Below are positions 8,752 through 21,166 of a stretch of 64,000 bases of DNA, piece after piece. A program made the position numbers and the translations under genes. The notes under the pieces were generated by a model. It saw only the letters and a program-made list of their open reading frames with translations, had not been told where the DNA came from and made no database searches. Source of the stretch: Aplidium turbinatum (Eukaryota; Chordata; Ascidiacea; Aplousobranchia; Polyclinidae); the NCBI GenBank assembly GCA_918807975.1, contig OU964935.1, positions 9,015,823 through 9,079,822 of the forward strand, written 5' to 3'. Numbering within the stretch: the first letter of the stretch is position 1; the number at the start of each line of letters is the position of its first letter.

Positions 8752-11700
8752 GTGAGTGATTTCTTGGGAGTTTGCTGACGATTTTTAAAAAGTTCCTGAC
8801 CACTCAAAGAAAATGTAGTTTCCCAAATATGGAACATCTTTTCTCCAAAAAATACAAAAGTTTAAACTTAAATACCGTGAGCCTAACTAATTGAATAAAC
8901 AAATAAATCAAGTTAGAGGTTTTTAGAGCTACTTTTCTTACTAGTAAAAACATTTCTGTTTCCTCCAAGAGATTTATTTTAGGGTAGAAAATTGGGATAA
9001 GAAGAACCTGAAGTTTTTACCACCGTACCGTAGGCTATTTGTTTATAACAAACTTTATAGCCTAACGAGGTTGGTTTAGATGTCAATGTCTTTTATAAAA
9101 CAAAAATTTTGTTTTAAGAGCGTATGAGTGGTAGACAAACTGGAACAAATTACCATGATGGTTTAGCCTAAGTCGCTAGGGCCATGGGGTTTACCCTTTA
9201 TCAGTCCAAGGTGATGATGTTTTCCAAACTACACGTTGGAGAGCTGCCAAGCTCTCCTTCGTAAAGTTTATTAAAAAAACAAACTGCGAACAGAACCTCT
9301 GCTTCGACTTTCTATTGGTGCTTTGAATTGCGATGCAATTAACAGGATTCAACTCAATTTTTATTTTTTAAAAGCCGCAAGGTGTTATTGGTGAGCCGCA
9401 AGAGTTTGGCCACCCTTGCCATAAAAAAGTTGCCGATTTCGCAAATAGACCGGGCCGTAGAGAAAATATTTTGAGCCGGTCTAAATGATATATTGGAGTC
9501 TCTATAACAGCATGACAAAACAGCCCTCCCCACCAAAAAAAAAGATTTCTCTCAAGTAAAGAGAAAGCAAAATGCTGACCAATTTGTTGAATAAAACGTC
9601 AAATAGCTCATTAACAAAAAACAGAAAAGGTTTATAAAACAAAATCGTCTCGATGCAATCATGCAAATATTCAGTAGGCCAGTAAAAGAATATGACGTGT
9701 TTTCTTTACACTCCCGGGCGGCCTAGATAGGTTCCAGGTCGCTAAAATCATTTTGGGTTAGGGGCTAAAAATAGGCTAACTTAAATGCCCACTCCTTACA
9801 GCGATACTTTACCTAGAGACTGGAGAGTACTTTGCACTACATTATCAAATCGATCTGAGAGGTCTGCGGCCAACATTTCGTCATACAAATGCCACAGTTT
9901 TGACGCAAATATTTGAGATAACATAGCTTGACCCTAGCTCTATAGCGTTTACATTTCTCTTACCAGTATTACCAACGAAGTGTTTTTCCCGCCTTTTTTG
10001 TTGTTTTCAAGAGATTACGCCCTTACTCAGCTTATCTCACAAACAGTGCGTCGTCTTCGAATATATACCTCAGTAAATATCCGAAAAGAAATAAAAAAAG
10101 ATCTACAGTATACTGTAAATTCTATATGCTTATTTCATGTAGTATCTGAAAATAACTGTCTCTAGAGGTCTAACTTTTAAAACTCAATGGTAGTTTGTTG
10201 CTGATTTGCCGTCGAATAACCAGTTGTCAACGTAAACCAGTTTTCAACGCTTACGTTTTGAGTTTATTAGTTGCTATTGCGTAGGCTATTGACGCTCAGT
10301 CTACCATGTCAAATAAATGTTCTATATAGGCCTGAGGTTTATATTCAACCTTGGTGGAAATTTATAGCCTTTGTCACGTGCAAAAGAATTTCCTGTGCGT
10401 CTGTTTCATGAAGTCAAAGCTTATGTTGTTCTAAAAAAAGCTTCAAGCGCTGTCAAGGAAGACGCAAACGGCAATGTAATTGTGTGAAATAGCTTGATGT
10501 GTTCTGCAGGCTGATTGGAGATGTTCATATGAGATGAATTTTACTTTAGAATGCAAGTGTTCTGAGAAGATTGTTACAATTCTGTTAATTTTCTGTTCAG
10601 CATGCATTGAAATGTTAGTGAGCGATTTAGCTACAAGCTCAGCAAAAACTGCAGTAAACTTTGTTTGCAGAATGTCATATGGTAGTTCGGGAAAGAAAGC
10701 AATTCTTTCATCGCCTAGCTACATTGAAAAAAATTGTTGCTGAGAGTAGACTGCAGCTTTGCCGGATGAGATATTAATTAACAATTTACTACATGTATGG
10801 CTTACGACGGAGTGCGTGATAATTTTCGCTTTCAGATATAGCTTATAGCTAATCAGTCCGAAGCTAAGTAAATACAATGATGAAGTTAAGTTTATTCAAG
10901 CCGCCAGTGTGCAAACAACCAAATGGCTTATATTTTTACCCTAACTATAATTTAATTTCTATGGCTTTCGTGCCCGGTGCAAAGTCATTATTGACATTAC
11001 TGGGCAGTTGTGTAAATATCTTGAGCTATAGAGAATTTTTGCTGAAGAAGACTAGTTAAGATTGAAAAGTTAAACTGGTGTAGTAAGCTTATTGCCACAG
11101 GATTAAGGCACGGAAGCACGTAACTTACCTTTCGCCCAAGGCCCAGCTAAAAGCATTGGTTTTGTCTAGCTCTATGAACGTAGATACAATATTATCATCA
11201 ATAACATTGATTCAATGTCGAGATAACTAAAGTAATCAGTTTCAATGTAGGCTACATACAAGAAGCAACTTCATCAGCACCAAACGGAAGTATTTGTTCA
11301 GATAAGCTTAGGCCTGCGAGAAAACTTGTGGCAGTACTACATTGTAAGTCAAGACGTAGATCTTGCAGAAATAAGATATACAATGTGTACTTTCCACGCA
11401 TTTATCGCACAGCAGTATCATAAAACTAGCAAAACGATTTTATCAAGGTTGATTCACTTCTGCAGTAATTATCGCCATTGTCAACTTGCTACATTCTTAG
11501 TCGTGTTTGCTTTGCGAATGAACAACGATTGTACAGTTTCCCATAGGCTACGACCGCCTACTTCGATTTTCTTTTTTTTTATATAAATTTTTTCTTGTTA
11601 AAAGATTAATAATTTCCTTGTCTTGTTTAATGCAGTAGGCCTACAGTAGCTATACTTAAAAATTAAAATTAGAAAATACTTAGAAATTTTGAGAAAGGCC

Positions 11701-11945
11701 TATCATACAAATTTTGTTTCATTTTGGTGTAAAATAATTTTTTTTTTGAAACCTTCTATTGGAGTTGGTTTAAAGGTTGTGATTGGTTCAATTTAGAGTT
11801 GCAATTGCTCTGACAGAAGCTAAACCTTGTAGATCCTATGTAAATAAAGCTACATTTAGCTTGAAAGTAGAAAAGAAGAATTGAATTAAGTTACAACCGT
11901 TTGTCAAATTTATTGTCCATATAAATTTGTTAACACTATCTAAAC
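8752..11945. other. intergenic or intronic, no gene seen
   Basis: Short frames only. Around 9365-9490 a stretch containing GAGCCGCAAGAGTTTGGCCACCC looks like the end of a decayed hAT-type MITE, but no paired terminus or target duplication was found. Confidence 0.35.
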
Positions 11946-12054
11946 CAGCATTTCTTAAACTGGGGGTAAATTTCCTCGTGTTGTGGGGTAAATGAGCTAT
12001 CAATCAAAATATCCACATCAGTTGACGGGACAGAAAAATTGTGCCAGCTGTAGG

Positions 12055-13789
12055 TAGGGGAGATGTGGGACCAATGAAACAAAATGGGTATTTTTTCCGT
12101 TGTCGCGCGTGATTTTGGCAGTACAGGGCTACTTAAGCGTTTGAGGGAAGCACATCTTCTTACTGTATTTATGCATAGCTAAGGCTTCGGATTGGACCAC
12201 AGATTAAAAAATTATTTCACTTTTTAAAAGTTCACTTTTTTGTATCATTGGTCCCACCTGGGTGGGACCTTTGCAACACACCATTGGGACCAATGAGACA
12301 GGTTTACTACTTACACGAAAACTGTACTTTTTCTGAAGAAAGATTGCATTTCGTGTAAAACCAAAGAACAAGACGTTTCTAGAACGAACATGGACAGATG
12401 GAAGAACGAACAAGCTGATTCAATACAAAATTGTTTAAACAGTAACAGTTGGCTGGGGAGGGGTCGTCACAGACAGCAATGTGATATTGTGACAAGTTTA
12501 TTGCAAATTTCAAAACACCAGACAAGCGTTTCGTTTTGGCAACAGAGGTTGGGTCTGGCAGAAGACATACAATATCACAATGAGACACATAAGCCACATT
12601 TTCATTTCCTGGGAACACAAAACAATCCTTCATTTTGTCCGATGTTTTCTCAATTTAGTTTTAAAAACTCCATTTCATAGTCATTATCTTGATCAGGTCC
12701 ATGTGCAAGCCGGCCGATGAAATGTTTAAATTTAACATCTGCATTTGCATGAACTTTGGCCACTACATAGGTTCCAGCAGAAAGACAATCAGGAATTATG
12801 TTTTGCAATGCATTTTCTTTACATGAAACATCACTGGTATCGGTGCAAACACTCTCAACGTCAGTTTCTAGATGAACTTCCACAACACTGCTTGTGTTAG
12901 ATTCTGAAGATTTTCACAACTGATTTACGTTTTCGTGATTTTTTCTTTCTTCCTTTTGCAACTGCTTTTGGATATGGCCGTATTGAAGATAACAAAATCG
13001 AATCATTTTTTTGTAAGGAAGCTGAGGTACAAGGCTCAGTTTCTCCTGTTTGGTGATGCTCATCAGAAGTTACAGAATTCTCACATTGTAGGCTACGTTT
13101 CCAGAAATACCTAGATTGATTTGGAGAAATTCATAAATTTAATGAAGTGTGACAACACTTCAGAAAATGGCTCATTTTTCATCCATCCTTCAAGTATCTG
13201 CCAAGAGTGGTATGATCAAATTTATGTTTTTTGGCAGCTTTTCTCACAGATAAGTTATATTAAACAATGTCATGCAAAGCATTATTTGAAGCTTCATTTG
13301 AAAAATTCCTTTTTAAGCCTTCGGATGGCTTTAACATAGGCATTTTCTGCAAAAAATACTTTCAAATTCAGACAGGGACCTTTGAGACATGGTCTCAATT
13401 AACAGTGTCTCAAAGCTCCCCCATCTCAAAAACTTTGAATTAAACGATAGTTTCACAAAACTCGACTTATTATTTCTCATAAAGCCTACCAATCTTGTAA
13501 AATACCTTCCTACGTAGTACATGAAAAACTTAGCATTTGCTATAATAAACACTTGAACATAATATTGAAAGTTTTCCAGAAGTACTACATTTTACTTTTG
13601 CCTGCCAAAAACATACTTTTGTCTCTCATTTCTGCATTTGCAACAACCTAACTTTCAAACCTCGTGGCAAAGAAGGTTTATGTAATCTCGTTCCAATAAC
13701 TATCAAAAAAAAAGTTAATTTTTAGTAGGGATCAAAAACGAGCTGTGTTGTATTGGTCCCCTTGTATCATTGGTCCCACATCTCCCCTA
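12055..13789 (-). mobile_element. pogo/Tc1-like non-autonomous element with TA target site
   Basis: Perfect 23-bp terminal inverted repeats begin TAGGGGAGATGTGGGACC and continue CAATGA on both sides; the terminal TA is the likely target duplication. Subterminal repeats of TGGGACCAATGA/TCATTGGTCCCA recur near 12245-12300 and 13760. Internal frames on the minus strand resemble the C-terminal part of psq/pogo-type proteins. The central catalytic region is not present, so the element is non-autonomous. Confidence 0.75.
12379..12883 (-). pseudogene. pogo/psq-type transposase C-terminal remnant
   Basis: Two minus-strand frames, 12650-12883 and 12379-12633, are read in order. The first carries LSAGTYVVAKVHA followed by FKHFIGRL and YEMEFLK. 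This matches the small C-terminal beta-rich module common in psq/pogo-derived proteins (GDFVLVKF...KYFVGxV...YEVxFLR). The second carries FVFPG, V-x-LLPDPT and TKR. The latter parallels the usual 'W/FVxP...I...LPxPT...GxTxR' tail. No DDE motif is present. Resemblance is by memory of the family. Confidence 0.5.
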
Positions 13790-13860
13790 TTGGTAGCCTA
13801 TTGTAGATATCGTTTCACTGCTTGAATGGAGATGATCCCAATCAAAACTAGAAGGATGAC

Positions 13861-14322
13861 ATCATCAGCTATCTTCAAAACTTGCAGGAGGAGTTTGAAC
13901 GATATTTTCCCGAAATAAATACTGGCAGCATTTTGATGAAAGTAGTGAGAAATCCTTTTGTATGTAAACTGAAAGATGTTCCTGCAGCAACCCAAGAAAA
14001 ATTTATAGAATTAACAAACAATTCTTTTGCAAAAGATGAGTTTCACTCTTGCAACCTAGAAAAGAAAAGTTTTTAAAATATAACATTGCTATCAAAGGAT
14101 AGGTGTTCAACGGTTCAAGCTCTGAATGTTCTGGTCACGTTTTCTTCAACTTACCTATGCGAATGCGGCTTCTCTGCATTGCTTAGCCTACTATCAAATC
14201 TAAACCAAGAAACCAACTTCATGTTGAATCCGATATTTGTTGTGCATTATCTCCTACTTTACCAGACATTGAACAACTCGTTGCCAAAAAGTAAGGGCAG
14301 CCGTCGCATTGAATATAACTGA
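13861..14322 (+). pseudogene. hAT (ZBED5/SCAND3-like) transposase C-terminal remnant
   Basis: Frame 1 begins LQEEFERYFPEI and continues through RNPFVCKLKDVP and EKFIELTNNS. Frame 2 (14086 on) carries TTYLCECGFSALL after a short spacer. These are consecutive blocks of the ZBED5/SCAND3/GTF2IRD2 group (LQEEFxRYFPD; WxxNPF; LQEEFIELxxD; TYLCExGFS). The frame breaks at about 14075 and the final helix is degenerate. It is a DNA-transposon fossil, with no sign of host domestication. Confidence 0.7.
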
Positions 14323-15682
14323 TGTAATTTGTTTCGTTTTTTCAATAAATGAGCACAATTTTATCTATTGGGGGTAAATGTGATATTCATCTTTGTTAAC
14401 CTTATCTGTAGCGACACGGGGTTTTATGAGAACGCCCCACTCTTGTAGTGAAATATTTCACAGAAGAAAATATGCTAGAAATGTGAAATTTCTTGACTTA
14501 TAGTTTTTGTTCTTGGCGAATTTTCTAAACCTACACTGGTAATTTTTCTACCTTCTTGGCCTTCACAATAAGCATTTCGTCTCAGGTGGCTAGACATTTT
14601 CGTGCAATGCTAGATAGGCTACGGTATAGCCTATATAATTTAATGCAAGTGCAACATAAATGTTAGTGCAATTACTTTGAAATGTAAAAACGCCCAAAAA
14701 TGCCTTATATTTATGAGCAAAAGTAATTTTTGTTTAGTTTAGCATTACTCCCCAGCTAGAAAGCTACGTATATTACACGTTGATTTTTGGTTGATTTTAG
14801 GTAGTATGGTATCTTAGGTAGAATTCAGGTGTTATTAAGGAGTTTGTGTACACCAACAAAAATTCACTGTTTAAAAAACATTTTTTTAGAGACATATTTT
14901 AGCTATCATTTAGTATGACTAGTGTGTAAATATGATTCTAGAAGTTTTATCAGGGATTATTTTGTGAATATAACTCTTGCAAAAATAACACGTGTTTTCC
15001 ACGTATATTACACGTGTTCAAAATCCTATGATTATTTGACTAATTTTTAAGGTAGATAAGGTAAAATCACATCCAGAAGAGGGCATACAAAAGAGAAAAA
15101 ATGTTTACCCCAGCAGAAGGATGTTTTACCGGAATTTTTTGTATGTTGATTATATGTTGTTTCCACGTGTATTGCACGTTTCCATCTGTTGAAAAGTAAC
15201 ACGTGTTTTCCACGTATATTAAACGTGTTGAAGTTCTTTCGTTCATTTGAGCAATTTTTAATCTGTGTTAGGTAAAACTACCTCCCAAGGACGGTATAAA
15301 CAGAAAGAATTCTCCACTCAAGTGGATTGGTGTCAACCACGCTCCTCCGCATTTTTTAGGATATAAGTTAGATTATGTGTTTTTGTAGGTGTCTTTACAC
15401 GTTTTTATTACGTTATGTAAAAAGGAAACTTCATGACATTTTTTAGTCGCAAATTAATGTGATCTTTTAACTATAGTTCTTAGTGTAAATTTAAGTGGTC
15501 TCGCTTACTGATATTAAACAATTACTTACTAAGGTTTGGTACGATAGCCACTTTAACAAGTCGAAATTCTGCCACTAAAAATGACTAGAATGAAACCGCC
15601 AACCAACCATAAGCTCCGGTTTAAGTGACGTAAAAATGGCGAAAAGAAGATGATAGAAAGCAAATTAATTGATGGTTTTTTT

Positions 15683-15772
15683 GTCAGCTGGTTGGCTTAG
15701 GGGTTAAGGTTAGGGCTAGAAAGTAGTCATTTCATTGACGCGGGTTCGATTCCCACCACTGCTATTTCTCTT
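15683..15772 (+). repeat. tRNA-like block inside the CCCAGCTAG element
   Basis: TTGGCTTAGGGGTTAAGG fits a pol III A box (TRGCNNAGNNGG). About 40 nt later, CGGGTTCGATTCCCACC fits a B box and T arm. The acceptor does not pair convincingly, so it is not called a tRNA gene. In copy 1 the A-box side is rearranged (GGTTGGCTTAGGGG duplicated and shortened near 4311-4340) while the B box remains. Confidence 0.5.
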
Positions 15773-15956
15773 TTTCTTCTCTAATTCCAAATAAAGTTCA
15801 AAACAAGCATTAACTCTCCGAATGAGTGCTAGAAGGGTCACAATTGGAGTGTAGCCTCTTATAACAATATGTGTTATACAAATGTGTTAAATAACTACAA
15901 ATGTGTTAAATTGTTGATTTCAGATACGGTACGCGGAAATTAGATAGAATGTGGGT

Positions 15957-16810
15957 GTAAAAACACGTAAAATCCACCACCAAATATACGTGTAATACAC
16001 GTGAAATAGTGTCGACACTTATACGTGTATTATACGTGAAAATTAACCTATAATACACGACCCAAGGAACGTAGAATCTACGTGTCAGATACAAGGAAAT
16101 TAGGTGTAATGCGGGTGTAAAACACGTAAAATCCACCACCAAATATACGTGTAATACACGTGAAATAGTGTGGACACTTATACGTGTATTATACGTGAAA
16201 ATTAACGTATAATACACGACCCAAGGAACGTAGAATCTACGTGTCACATACGAGGAAATTAGGTGTAATGCGGGTGTAAAACACGTAAAATCCACCACCA
16301 AATATACGTGTAATACACGTGAAATAGTGTCGACACATATGCGTGTATTATACGTGAAAATTAACGTATAATACACGACCCAAGGAACGTAGAATCTACG
16401 TGTCAGATAAGAGGAAATTAGATGTAATGCGGGTGTAAAACACGTAAAATCCACCACCAAATATACGTGTAATACACGTGAAATAGTGTCGACACATATG
16501 CGTGTATTATACGTGAAAATTAACGTATAATACACGACCCAAGGTACATAGAATCTACGTGTCAGATACGAGGAAATTAGGTGTAATGCGGGTGTAAAAC
16601 ACGTAAAATCCACCACCAAATATACGTGGAAAACACGTGTATTAGTGTTGTCAGATACGAGGAAATTAGGTGTAATGCGGGCGTAAAACACGTAAAATCC
16701 ACCACCAAATATACGTGTAATACACGTGAAATAGTGTCGACACATATGCGTGTATTATACGTGAAAATTAACGTATAATACACGACCCAAGGTACGTAGA
16801 ATCTACGTGT
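15957..16810. repeat. 159-bp minisatellite array, 5 full units plus a short unit
   Basis: The anchor AATCCACCACCAAATATACG occurs at 15971, 16130, 16289, 16448, 16607 and 16696. Spacings are four of exactly 159 and one of 89. Because 159 is divisible by three and the unit lacks a stop in one minus-strand frame, a 279-codon frame runs through the array. It is a repeat artefact. Confidence 0.9.
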
Positions 16811-16835
16811 AATACACGTGAAATTTCTAGCTGGG

Positions 16836-17064
16836 TAGATCTATGTTATAATTCAAATATTTCAATTTTGAAGCTATTTTCGGGAAAGTAGAATAAAAAC
16901 CATATTTCTGACGTCTTTTTATCTCAAACACTTTATTTCAATAAATTGGTAGGGTAAAAATCTAATTTTTATACGCACAATATGCCGGCTATTACCTTGT
17001 AAAATATTTTGGCTCTGTGATTTTCATAGTTCCGTTATTAGCGATTAATTAGCACGGGGCTAAG
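16836..17064. other. no gene seen
   Basis: Short AT-rich spacer between the CCCAGCTAG element and the foldback that follows. Confidence 0.4.
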
Positions 17065-17236
17065 AACCCTTGACAGCCTGTTTCACCTATAAACGGATCA
17101 TCAGAAGGTTCTTATTCAAATAGAATCTTTTTGAAATAAAATAAAGATTCTATTTGAATTTATTAATTCTATAAAGATTCTATCTGAATAAGAACCTTCT
17201 GATGATCCGTTTAGGTGAAACAGGATGTCAAGGGTT
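17065..17236. repeat. foldback/MITE hairpin, 172 bp
   Basis: Arms of about 65 nt pair almost perfectly: AACCCTTGACAGCCTGTTTC on the left, with its complement ending GATGTCAAGGGTT on the right. The centre is AT-rich (TTTATTAATTC). The arms differ by a few substitutions and a 1-2 bp indel. No coding content. It is probably a non-autonomous foldback element; the target duplication is not clear. Confidence 0.75.
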
Positions 17237-19413
17237 TAGTTTAGATAGATAGTAATAACTAGATTTGATTTAATTCGCTCTGCTTTGCTTTTTTGATTAG
17301 CATTGAGCACTTTTTGTAGTATTAATAGCTTTCATTGTTTTAAATTTGTTAAAATTGTTAACTTTTAGGCCGAGGTGATATGACGTCACATTAATCAATT
17401 AGGTCATAATTAAATCAGCTGAGCCTACTGCAGCATTGCAGCCTTGTTAAACGTTCCAATATTAAGCCAACTGTATTGACTTGTAAAATTTCATTCAGAT
17501 TTGCTTTCGGCTATAAACTTGGATTTGCGACTTGGAGTAGACTATAGTAGGATATCTGATAATAAACGTCTCATCCGAATAGCAATAGTTTGTCTGAGAC
17601 TATCCTGTACTGTTTCATTGGAGTTTACTTAAAGGTAGGTTCATAGATAGTAGACTAGCTAATATAGATTTAATTGGAAACTACTTTATTCTGGGCTTAT
17701 CGATAATTGGATTATTCAGTTCACTGGTGCATTTTGAATTCCATTGCTAATTAGGCTACTTTCTAAAACACTTGGCTTCCTACAATCAATTATATTGACA
17801 ATTAAATTAACGCATGTGATGTAGGCTGTGGTTGCGTAACGCAATATTGCATTGTTTTCTGAAATAATTTTTTCCTCAGGCCTAAATTAAGTAAAAGTAA
17901 CAAATTGTTAAAGTTGTCTACCTTAGCCTCCTTATTTCTGGTGACTCATTAGCCAGTGGTTTAGCCTACTGTTCACTTGCTTCAGCAACTTTTGAGCACA
18001 GGGCACAGCCATTTGAAACATGTCATGGCAATTTACCAAGTATATATAGTCATTGGTCACCCATTGTTATATAAAATACTTTAATATTCAAGCAGCTTTC
18101 TATCAGCCTCACGTAAAAATTAAACAACTGCAAAATCCCCAATCACTTAGTTTCAACACTTTTTCTCCACTAATCGGCTTTAAAAATACTTTTGGTGCGG
18201 TAACTTCAAAGTGATCAGTAAAAAAAAGTGTCTTTATTCTATTTTGAGACTTTTTTTCCCTTTTTTTTTATATAAATTTTGAAAAATTAGATTTAAAAAA
18301 AGGCTTTTACCTTCAGGCGCCGGTCCTGCTAGTCTAGACTTTTAGTGCAGCCTTGACGTTTTTTTTCAGTTTTCTGGAGCCTCAAAACATTCCCAATATT
18401 GATTTTTTACCTTTCTATCGTAAAATTTTCTCAAATTGAATGAAGTTTTTCATTTGGCAACATTGTTTTAATTTAGAAAATTGTTGAAGCTTTATTAAAG
18501 TTGCCCAATGCCCGTAGCGTATGAGAAAAAGAGAAAAACCTTTTATTTTGTATGTTGCAAGAATAGTACGGTATAAATATAAACAATATGAATAAAATAG
18601 CATAAAAACATCTTAAATTTGGATAGATTTATTATAAAAACACTGGTCATGCATGAATCCATAAAATGAAAACTTAAAAAATTCAACAACGCATTCAGTT
18701 GTTTTCAGTTAAATTTTGTCGCGTTTTGTAGCTTCTATCTTTTTCTCAACCTTTGCTGTGTTGACGTGTATTGTTTTTGATATGATGGTCAGAAATAAAA
18801 ACAACTGATTTGAACTTTGCATATCAAGCTATTTTTATTTTTTCGAATTGGGTTTCTTCTGTTTGCACAAATTTTAAACTCCATATCCGGATCTTGTTTT
18901 TCAAGAAAACACCAAAATTTCTAATCTGGCTCTTCTTTAATTTTTACTCATTTCAAGTGGGAGCAAGCCATTCTTACTATTTCTAGACGGGGAGTTTTTT
19001 CTAGTTTGGGGATATTTGAAGTTCTTTGGGAAATGAATAAAGTTTGGAATTTGGTAAATTTCGTCCCCGATTTCGAGGTACGGTAGCCTACCTGAAATAA
19101 AGTCAGCACTCAGACAGTTAATTTTTTTTTTTTTTTTGAAGCTGTAATACAGTTCCTAAAAGTGACGTCAGAACCGGCGCTTGAGAAGGAAAAACAGCTT
19201 CTGACTAAGCTAAACAATTTTTTATAACTTATTTTGGAGTCGACAAAAACAAAAGTAAACTCAAAGCCAACTTGCAGCAGAAATAGCCGACACTCGCTCT
19301 TTGGAAAGCAGCTGCTAGGAAATCTATTTGGCGGCATCTGGCAACGCTGGATGATTTGATGTTGTTTACTTGTTTTCGGTGATTGTAGAAAACGGAGATA
19401 AACTACCGTAGGA
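17237..19413. other. gene-free stretch
   Basis: AT-rich with no supported exon. A pure T run at about 19121-19137 and repeated TTTTT tracts near 18250-18300 are the only low-complexity features. Confidence 0.4.
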
Positions 19414-19723
19414 CTTTGTTTGTTTGTTTGTTTATCTTTATCCTGCATTGCGGGAAAGCGGACTTGAGCGCTATGCATCAGTGTACGCCTTCCGACATAC
19501 ACCTGACCCACGCTGCAGCCGACGGCAATGTCTGTTTCCGGTTGTCTACTCTACTTATGACTTAAATTTGGTACTACCCATTACTCGAAATCGATCACTA
19601 GGTAGAGGCAATTATCGTAAAGTTTCTTGCCCAGAGAAACAACAGCAAGTGCGGGTGGCTGGAGTCGAACATGCAGGCTCTCGACTGCGAGCCCAACGCG
19701 CTAACCACTCGGCCACGGCTGCC
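19414..19723 (-). repeat. SINE-A, tRNA-derived SINE, copy 2
   Basis: Reverse-strand counterpart of the SINE at 7101-7419. On the + strand it begins with a (TTTG)n tail and ends ACTCGGCCACGGCTGCC, the reverse complement of the tRNA-like head. The B box (GAGTCGAACATGC region on the reverse strand) is kept. The 114-codon + frame across it is an accident of the SINE sequence. Confidence 0.88.
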
Positions 19724-20063
19724 GATTTGTTACAAACTGGAATGTACCGGTACTTTTTTTTGTTTTGACAGTTGAGAGTTTGATACTAATCAATTGGTTT
19801 AGTTACCATAAGCTTTAAATGAGAGTATTAGACAAGCTGAAAGTTGATGTAGTAGCCAATAGGGTCTTGTAAAGCTTCAGTTTGAACCAAACATTGTTTT
19901 GAAGCCAAGATGCGATGTTTTGGTGTTATTATATTTGTAACACCTGTAAACGAACTATGGTTTAGTTAATTTTAGTCTAGTCCAAGTGAAACACCATAGG
20001 CTAGGTCAAGGTTACTACTAGGAGATTGCATATTAAGCTAGTCTTTAAAACATATAACATGTC

Positions 20064-20236
20064 TGCCTTGATAGCTCAGTTGGAATAATTCCCTGGCAAC
20101 AACACTTCAACGATCGAAAACTTTACTCTGTCAATCTCCGTAACCGACCATGCGTCAAAAGTATGCAAAACAACCAGGAAAACCTATCAAGGCTTTGTCA
20201 GTCCAAGGATAAAAATTCAAAACCAAACCAATTCCA
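20064..20236 (+). repeat. SINE-B copy with tRNA-like head
   Basis: The best-preserved member. It reads TGCCTTGATAGCTCAGTTGG (tRNA 5' half with A box), then AACAACACTTCAACGATCG, TCAATCTCCGTAACCGACC, ATCAAGGCTTTGTCAGTCCA and an AAACCAAACC tail. The same order of blocks is seen at 283, 32380, 36540 and 42390. The B box is decayed in this copy. Confidence 0.7.
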
Positions 20237-21166
20237 CTACTGTTGTTACCTTGTTATGAGCAGGTTGCAATGTGACCCAATGTTTTGTCAAACCGCAGCT
20301 TATTGAATGGCGATTTATCACGGATAAATTAGTTTTCTAGACACCACCATTTTTAAATAACAGCGGTTATATTTACCACACTAATGTTGCCAACTTGCCG
20401 TATAAATAATTTTGCTCTAATTTGGGAAACTTTAATGCTGTTAAACTAAATAAAAACTTGTAATTTGAAAAATTTTGAAGTTTTTAGTAAAGAACAAAAC
20501 TTTAACTGTAACCTTCACTCTAAACTTGGAAACACCTGCTATGAAACAATGCTTTTTAGTCATAGCCTTAGCAACTAATTAATACATATAATATAGCCAC
20601 TTTGTTTTTAAAAATATGGGTAAACTTAAGATTATACCATGTAGTAGGCTATAATTTTAAAGTAAGGTTAAAATTTAGAAAGTTTTTATAATTTCTACAG
20701 CTTTCACAATGAATGTTGCTAGATAAAGAATTCTATCCTGGTAATTCAAGAACACTTTAAAGTCGTTAAAGACAAAGACTTGTTATTTGATCCTGGGCAG
20801 AGTAAATTTAACCTGGAATTTTTCCAGACATGAAAATTTCTCCAAATTCAAACAAAAAAGTTAACTGGTCAATCTGCAATGAATCAAAGCTCATTGATAG
20901 CACACCATGGCAAAAGCCACTGTAAATATAGCCACTTTGTAAAATTTAAAGTTTTGTATGCTTGTGCCTTAAAGCTATCAAATTTGAAAAATCAGTCATA
21001 GGTACATAGCCTGCATGCAAAAAATCAGTTGTTTTTAGATTGATAGCTTACAATCGTAAAGAGTTTGTAGGCAACAAACAAGAATGTAAAGGTTATAAAC
21101 ATTATTAGCAATGTAACTGTGTGTGTTTATATTACTTTAAAACAGCCCTCATTTGAATACAATACT
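20237..21166. other. upstream flank of the carbonic anhydrase gene
   Basis: No exon, TATA box or CpG-rich patch that I can defend. Presumably contains the promoter and 5' UTR of the + strand gene that follows. Confidence 0.3.

Larger units (their letters stand above)
11946..14390 (+). mobile_element. hAT (ZBED5/SCAND3-like) element, decayed, with nested pogo-like element
   Basis: The left end CAGCATTTCTTAAACTGGGG matches the usual CAGTGGTTCTTAAMCTGGGG terminus of this hAT group. The transposase C-terminus lies at 13861-14322. The right end is not resolved: GGGGGTAAATG at 14371 echoes the left subterminal GGGGGTAAAT but is not inverted. A pogo-like element at 12055-13789 is inserted between the left end and the coding remnant. 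The right boundary is approximate. Confidence 0.5.
14751..16835 (+). mobile_element. CCCAGCTAG element, copy 2 (longer array)
   Basis: Same ends as copy 1 (CCCAGCTAGAAAGCTACG ... TTTCTAGCTGGG) and nearly identical through the unique 5' 1.2 kb, so the two insertions are recent relative to the surrounding fossils. It is about 340 bp longer, mainly because the 159-bp array has two more units. It keeps an undisrupted tRNA-like block (15683-15772). No transposase frame and no clear target duplication are seen (left flank GCATTACTC, right flank TAGATCTATG). Confidence 0.78.

Noticed and set aside
15906-16745. 279-codon minus-strand open frame
   Set aside because: It runs through the 159-bp tandem array. 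The unit length is divisible by three, so one stop-free unit makes a long frame. No start context, no family, and the same artefact is seen at 4671-5293.
19110-19768. Frames of 133 codons (-) and 114 codons (+), and a 91-codon frame at 7134-7409
   Set aside because: They lie over the two SINE-A copies. Similar peptides at both places come from the repeat, not from a gene.
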